Source: Acheta domesticus
Taxonomy: Eukaryota > Arthropoda > Insecta > Orthoptera > Gryllidae
Length of the DNA: 64,000 bases
Direction: 5' to 3'
Assembly (NCBI GenBank): GCA_031308135.1
Contig: JAHLJT010000631.1
Location: forward strand, 265,036,948-265,100,947
Position numbers and translations under genes: made by a program. The notes below the pieces were generated by a model. That model made no database searches. It had not been told where the DNA came from and saw nothing but the letters and a program-made list of their open reading frames with translations. Of this stretch, positions 58,660 to 64,000 are shown piece after piece (the stretch's first letter is position 1; every line of letters starts with the position of its first letter).

Positions 58660-60020
58660 ACTTTCCCGCATACGTACGTATACACGGAGTGATATACGTA
58701 GTTTAGGGAAAGTTATGTAATGCGCGAAAAAATGGCCAATTTTCGGCGGAAAAAAATTCATTGCCGGGCTGTGATAACGAAAAAGTGGATAAAACTAGTT
58801 GCTAAATGAAGAAAATCAGTCCCCTTACACGTGGTATAGCCAGAAATCCAGTTTTGTGGGTCCTTGATACCGAAAAACCAATTGAAAGGAAAACGTCCGC
58901 CTGTCCGTCTATCTGTCCGTCTGTGAACATTGCTAGCGCCTAAAACATGCGTACGATTTCTTCCAAAATGCATATTCTGTGATCGATCTGGTTCTCGTCA
59001 AAGCTTTGAGATTTTGATAAAGATTCTGTAAACTTTGGGGGTACTTTACATGAAGCCCCCTGGACTATTTTCAAAATTTTCTCCAATTTTTTTCTTCAAA
59101 TTTGTTGTAAGATTAGAGTAAAATACACTTATTAAGGTCGCATTGGTCCAATTTTCACAAAAAACTGGAACAAAAAATTTTCACAAAAAATTTTCGAACA
59201 TTGCAAGAGTTTAAAATTTTTTCGGCGTCTTTCTGGAAATACAAAATTGAAGCAAGAGATTTTTCTTTTAAATAACATTTGTTGTCCAAAGTGAGTTCTT
59301 TCATTAAGGTCATGTACATGTTTTTGAAAATTTTAGTAGTTTTCACGCAATATGAGCAATATGTGCAATTTTAAAAAATTGCAAAAACAAGATTTTCTCA
59401 AAAACGGATCCATATTTTTCTTTAAATTTTCGGTTGATATAGTGCTTAATGTATTTTATAAAATGACGAAAATGCCATATTGCTTTATTCTTTTATTCTT
59501 TTGTTTTTTTCAAAAATTGAAAAAAATGTAATTTTTTTACTTGTCTCTCGCGTTGTTAATATTTGCATTAGTCTTGATTTGTTGATATTTTTTATTTAGG
59601 AGTACATGAGCTTTGAATAATGTCAAGTAAAATTTCTCGAAAACACAACCCTTTCCTATGACGAGTAGCTCACAATTCCGCATTTTCAGAAACGCTCAAA
59701 CGCCATTTTCTCATATATGGCCTGCAAATTTTTCTTGAAACTTCTGTTACGGATAGTACTAATTACACTCTTTAATATGACGTAAAGTTTTATGAGTTAT
59801 TTTTTTGTTTTTTCAAAAATTACACAAATGTAATTTTTTAAAGGATCTCTCACATCTTTAATATTTACATTACCAGCAATTTGTAAAGATTAATATATTT
59901 GTTATTATAGGTTCTTCAAATAACTTCAAATAAAGTATTTTGAAAACTCAAAAGTTTTCTGTGGAAAAGAGCCTCAGATTTCGCATTTTTAGCGCTAAAA
60001 CGCAATTTTCTTTTTCGTTA
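58660..60020 (-). repeat. Long non-autonomous repeat, minus-strand copy
   Basis: Reads from the second terminus (TTTACTTTCCCGCATACGTA at 58660) through TCCGCCTGTCCGTCTATCTG, the AAATTTTCTCCAATTTTT and CAAACGCCATTTTCTC blocks to AGCGCTAAAACGCAATTTTC. A further second-terminus fragment follows at 60055-60178. Confidence 0.72.
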
Positions 60021-60702
60021 TTTTCGAATTAAAACTTTTTCGTTATCTGAGCTTTAATGATCCCGGCAATGAATTTTTTCTGCCAAAATTCCTTCGGTTT
60101 TTCGCGCAACGTTACATAACTCTCCCTATATTACGTATATTACTCCGTATATACTAGGCACGTTTAGGGAATGTAAAAATGACAAAAATGACGGCAAATG
60201 TCGAAAAATGTCCGGAAAAGGAAAAATAGGCAAATGACAATGACCCAATAAGGAATAATAGCAAATGACAATTTTTGTAATTCATACATTTCTAATGAAC
60301 ATTAATTTTTAAATTACTTACATCTCAAATGCACCAATGGCAATATGACATGTCATCAGCGTCCGAGCCCTGTTGATAGGTATTTTATGAGTTACTCCAC
60401 TCTGCAGCTCATAGTCTCATATAAGATATACCTATCTTGTTATGAGGTTAGCAAGATTTGTGGGAAATATGTGCAATTATAGTAGATAAATGTAAGAAAC
60501 TGCGTAATTTGTCATGGTATATTGATAACTCTCACAATACAGTTTTCAAAGAATCACATGCAAGTATTTCCGTCGGAAATAAATAAATGAGAATCTGCGT
60601 AAGATGTAAATTTCATCCAAACCGCAGCATAATATCTAAGAATGTGACCACAATGCAATGTTCAAGTGCTTCACTTGCCTCACAACAGCAATTAGAATCC
60701 AC

Positions 60703-60710
60703 TATAAAAG
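60703..60710 (+). promoter_or_regulatory. TATA box of gene E
   Basis: TATAAAAG 52 nt upstream of the ATG at 60755, with the proximal family promoter before it (about 60535-60700). Unlike remnants C and C', this promoter has kept the box. Confidence 0.7.
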
Positions 60711-60754
60711 AACTCTCAAAGAGTGCAAGTTATATTATTGAAGAAGCCGTCGAC

Positions 60755-60800
60755 ATGTTTAAACACAGCTGCTTCTTGTGCATGTTGGCCGTCGCCCTAG
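60755..60800 (+). CDS. Gene E exon 1: signal-peptide exon of a further protease-family gene
   Basis: ATG at 60755 opens MFKHSCFLCMLAVAL and the exon ends after one base of the next codon at a GTGAGT donor. That is 46 nt and phase 1, exactly as in proteases A and B. It lies 52 nt downstream of an intact TATA box and below a recognisable copy of the family promoter. Exon 2 with the acidic propeptide is not seen in the remaining 3.2 kb. Intron 1 is 2.2 kb in A and 4.2 kb in B, so the gene body probably lies past the right edge. The alternative is the short exon at 61034-61128. Confidence 0.65.
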
Positions 60801-61033
60801 GTGAGTGCAAGAGTGGAAACAAACACAATTGATTCACCGAGTATTTTGGATAATAGATAGTTCAAAACGATCGTGTAGTGTTCTCGCCACTGTTAGGAAA
60901 ATGTTTTTCATGCAATATAGACAGACTACAGGAAAAATTGTACAAAAACACACATTTACCAGAAGCGTAACGACTTTTCTACCTCGTCGTCATATTTATT
61001 TTGAATGTGTGTTCTTGTTTGTTTTTTTGACAG

Positions 61034-61128
61034 ATGTCGAGAGTTACACATATCAGATTGAGAATACTGAAAATATTCATGAGCTAAAAATATATACTAT
61101 CAAAAACAAGAAAATATCTTTAAGATAG
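61034..61128 (+). CDS. Candidate short second exon of gene E (speculative)
   Basis: A pyrimidine-rich acceptor (TTTTTTTGACAG) ends at 61033. Joined in phase to the 46-nt exon 1 it gives DVESYTYQIENT and onward to a TAG at 61126-61128, for a predicted secreted peptide of 46 aa. It shows no similarity to the acidic propeptide or to any family I recognise. It may be a decoy, with the true exon 2 outside the window. Confidence 0.25.
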
Positions 61129-64000
61129 TTCCATTTTTATATAATGATCAATCTGCTTAAGAGGCAGATGGTCTTCGAGGGAAGGACAATTATGACCAAG
61201 TAGGTGCAGCTGACATCTTCAGAGTTAATGTACAGTCTCGCGTGAGACAAGTGAATTCGTCATGTGATTGCAGTTCATGGTTTCACTTAACTGCTTTTAA
61301 TTGGATGATCATCAGGTTTATTTTATCATAAGAAATTATTAATTATAAATTTATTGTTTTGGTGCTGATAAAAACATGAAAGGTACGTTAAATAACTGTT
61401 GGAAATTAAAAACTTTTTGTAATTTTATATAAATAACATTGCACTACTGAAACGTTTATCTTCTGCACTTTTAAAAAATACAGAATTCGCCGAATGTAGT
61501 CCCTGCGCCTAAAGCTCTTTCAGCGGAAACAGTTGAAAGCAAAATAATTGAACCCGTTGTAAAAATATAATTGTTGAACAATTCCCCATATTTCATGAAA
61601 TTTTTCGCAAAAAGTGCTTATCGTTTTGCAATATTATATTCAAAGATATGTCTCTCAAGTGCATATTTTACTAAGAAACAAAGATGGTCTTTAACAATAC
61701 AATATAGTTGTAGGAAGATAACAAGAAGTTTCAAATTTTACAATTTTTGTAATTCAGAGAGTATAACGTAATTAAACCGGCGTCATTCAATTGTAATTTT
61801 AATATCAGAAGACACAGTACTTTAAAAATGGGGCCATTTTTTCCAAAAAAATGAAAATCTTGGGACTTAATGTATATTACACACGAAATTTAAATTATCA
61901 ATAATCCATCCATCCGCTTGGACAGTGATGAATGGCAGCCGGTATGAGCTTGTGTCAAGTCCGAATAGGTTCCCGAGACAAAAGGAAATTGAAAACTCAT
62001 ACGGGAAAGACTGTGCCATTCTGTAGCTCCACTAGTTTTAAATATATTTCATTCTGTTAATATACTAATTTTGAGCGATGTGTAAACTCTATTCCGTTTT
62101 TGTATGGAAGTGCCTCAAAGGACTTTAAATGACGTTTTTCAAAAACTCTAAACAAAAATTGTATGTGAAAAAGAGCTTCAAATTTCCCATATACAGTCAA
62201 GTGTAAACACCAGTTTCTTAAAAACGCACCAAATGTTTGAATAAGCATTGTCATTTAGAGCGAAGTTTTACTCTTCTTTAATATTTTTAAAGTAATATTT
62301 CTGTTCCCACTGCTAATAAACTGAAGAACTGGGAAAACTGAAAAAATATGTACTTCGGACGGTTATAGATGGCAGCTGACAAATGTATGTTCAAGAAAGA
62401 AAAGCTAGGCCGGATTAGAGAATTAGAAAACGAACTAGTACGAGAAAGTACGTGCCGTTCTGTAGCATCACTAGTTTAATATTCTTAAAATAATATTTCT
62501 GTTGTACTATTAGGAAATCGAAAAATTGAGAAAATGTCAAAAAAAATGTCCTTTCGGTGGCGATAAATAGCAGCTGGCAATAGTGACAAGTTTGAATAGC
62601 TAGCCGAGACCAAAGAAAAAATAAAACTAATACGGGAAAGTCTGTGCCATTCTAGCTTACTTTCTCGCTACTACTTACGCGGGATAGATTTAATGCTTTA
62701 GGGGAAACGGTGAATTAGCTAGAGTAAGCTCTTTTTGCCGGCCTCTGGTAACACAAATTTTGATAAAACTTGTCCCTAGACATAGTACATTACTTACTCT
62801 AGCACATATTTTTGCAGATTTTGAAACCTCTCAACTAGTTATTTTACCGTCCTTTTGTACATACGAGGAGAATATTTGAAGAAAGTATCCGTTGTTTTAA
62901 TTTTAAACAGAAATTTCGCAAAACTGACTCCTTTTTAAAATAAATTATATATGATTTTTAAACAACCTAATTTGTTAAAACAAGTTTGATTCATGACAAT
63001 AACCTCTATCTTTAATATAGAATTTTAGTGACGTTAATGTTTTGAAATTCTCGAAAATACAGAGTTTACCGAAATTGAGACAAGCTCCACTTTTACTATC
63101 TTTTGGTACGTACAAAGGGATTCTTTACAGAAACACATTGGAGCAGTTTTTGAAAAAAAAATAATTGTTTAGAAATCGCATACATTCCAAAATTAGTCCA
63201 AAACTGCTCACAATTTCGAAAAATTGTGGATCTTTCTTGAAGAGCTCTTTGAACAACGTAATTCATCAAGAAACTAGTTGTGCTACAACAGCCAATACTT
63301 TCTCGCGTTGTTGGGAACACTTTTGTAATGTTAAAATATTGCCATTCCTTTAATTGCTCAAGTTCGATGCTCGGCATAGGGATAAACTTTTGCTGATTGA
63401 AAAAGCTTTTGCATGTTCATGTAGTAGTATAATATTCCGGAGGCATTACAATTAATGCAAGAAAGTATGTGCTGATGTAGAACCACCAGTAAAGTACTTT
63501 AAAAAACAGTAAGAAGGAACTGCAGATGATTGCAATGACTAGCTAAATTTGAAATTCGGCGCTGCGCTTTCTCCTCGACTTCATGATGTGCGAAAAATAA
63601 GGACCAACTAATATTTTCAGGAAAACTATATTTTAAACAAATGCGGAAATAAAAACTTGGAGCCGTTAATCAGAAAATATGTTCATGATATTTTTTATAG
63701 TTGCCTTGATTTCACATCAATTATGGGCAAACTAATATTTTCTAAAAGATTGAACATTACATTATATCGATGAATTTCATCAAACACATTTCACCAAACA
63801 AGAATATTTAATAGTGACGTTGTTAAAAGAGGATGAACAAATGTAAAGTTTTTTAAAGTTCTAAAATTCGGGATTAAAATGAAAATTGAACTGCTACTTT
63901 GTTTAATGCCCCCCCATTGTCCGCTAGTTTCATAAAAAGTAATAAAAATTTCGAAGACAATATTGAAAAATATTGAGGATTTCATGTACAGTAGCCCCCG
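61129..64000. other. Right edge: repeats, no recognised gene
   Basis: Three reversed first termini of the long repeat lie at about 62000-62040, 62435-62480 and 62625-62660, each preceded by the GGCAGCTG word, suggesting stacked partial copies. A variant terminus (ACTAGTTGTGCTACAACAGC) lies at 63273. No protease exon 2 is seen. Confidence 0.5.

Noticed and set aside
61571..64000. Short AT-rich open frames at the right edge
   Set aside because: Lys/Phe/Asn-rich, inside repeat sequence, with no splice-site support or domain.

Overview
This is a eukaryotic, almost certainly arthropod, nuclear window. It is AT-rich and intron-rich and about three quarters of it is decayed transposable elements. 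No bacterial, plasmid or organellar genes are visible. The order of arthropod cannot be fixed from sequence alone. The host genes are a cluster of secreted chymotrypsin-fold serine proteases of the brachyurin-like kind (Gly at the S1 position 189) with a short signal-peptide exon and a long Asp/Glu/Ser-rich propeptide.

Two members look intact, each with six exons of nearly identical lengths (46, 266, 95, 133, 111 and 306 or 309 nt), both on the minus strand: protease A (17871 to 9209, 318 aa) and protease B (38468 to 27684, 319 aa). They sit in two direct copies of one segmental duplication, about 5130-18420 and about 22575-39008, with shared introns, promoter and 3' flank, later made different by separate insertions. 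On the plus strand lie two twin remnants holding only exons 1-2 (C at 21105-21958 and C' at 47976-48963), a broken remnant of exons 5-6 (D at 57434-58141), and an intact promoter plus signal-peptide exon of a further member (E at 60755-60800) whose body is either beyond the right edge or replaced by a short new exon.

Around and inside these genes: a chimera of two LINEs in intron 4 of A (10.2-12.9 kb); a Penelope-like element with GIY-YIG domain and a hammerhead-like motif (40.2-41.8 kb); a piggyBac remnant (26.3-27.0 kb); three solo LTRs with target-site duplications inside introns of B; a 47-bp TTAA hairpin; a GC-rich island flanked by 7-bp direct repeats; and a 5.1-kb PIF/Harbinger element (49047-54148) that itself contains a complete hAT-type insertion and a short MITE. 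The Harbinger insertion interrupts C', and the twin C supplies the empty site. Much of the remainder is a family of long non-autonomous repeats built from internal units of about 300-314 bp, with recognisable ends, and a (TCCGTCCGTCTG)n array.

Region by region: 1-5.1 kb unrecognised and repeat fragments; 5.1-18.4 kb duplication unit with protease A; 18.4-20.7 kb unassigned, with a candidate exon on the minus strand; 20.7-22.35 kb remnant C; 22.6-39.0 kb unit with protease B; 39-47.5 kb repeats and the Penelope element; 47.5-54.4 kb remnant C' with nested transposons; 54.4-57.4 kb repeats; 57.4-58.4 kb remnant D; 58.4-60.2 kb repeat; 60.5-60.8 kb start of E; 61-64 kb repeats. All calls come from reading the sequence; no alignment program or database was available.
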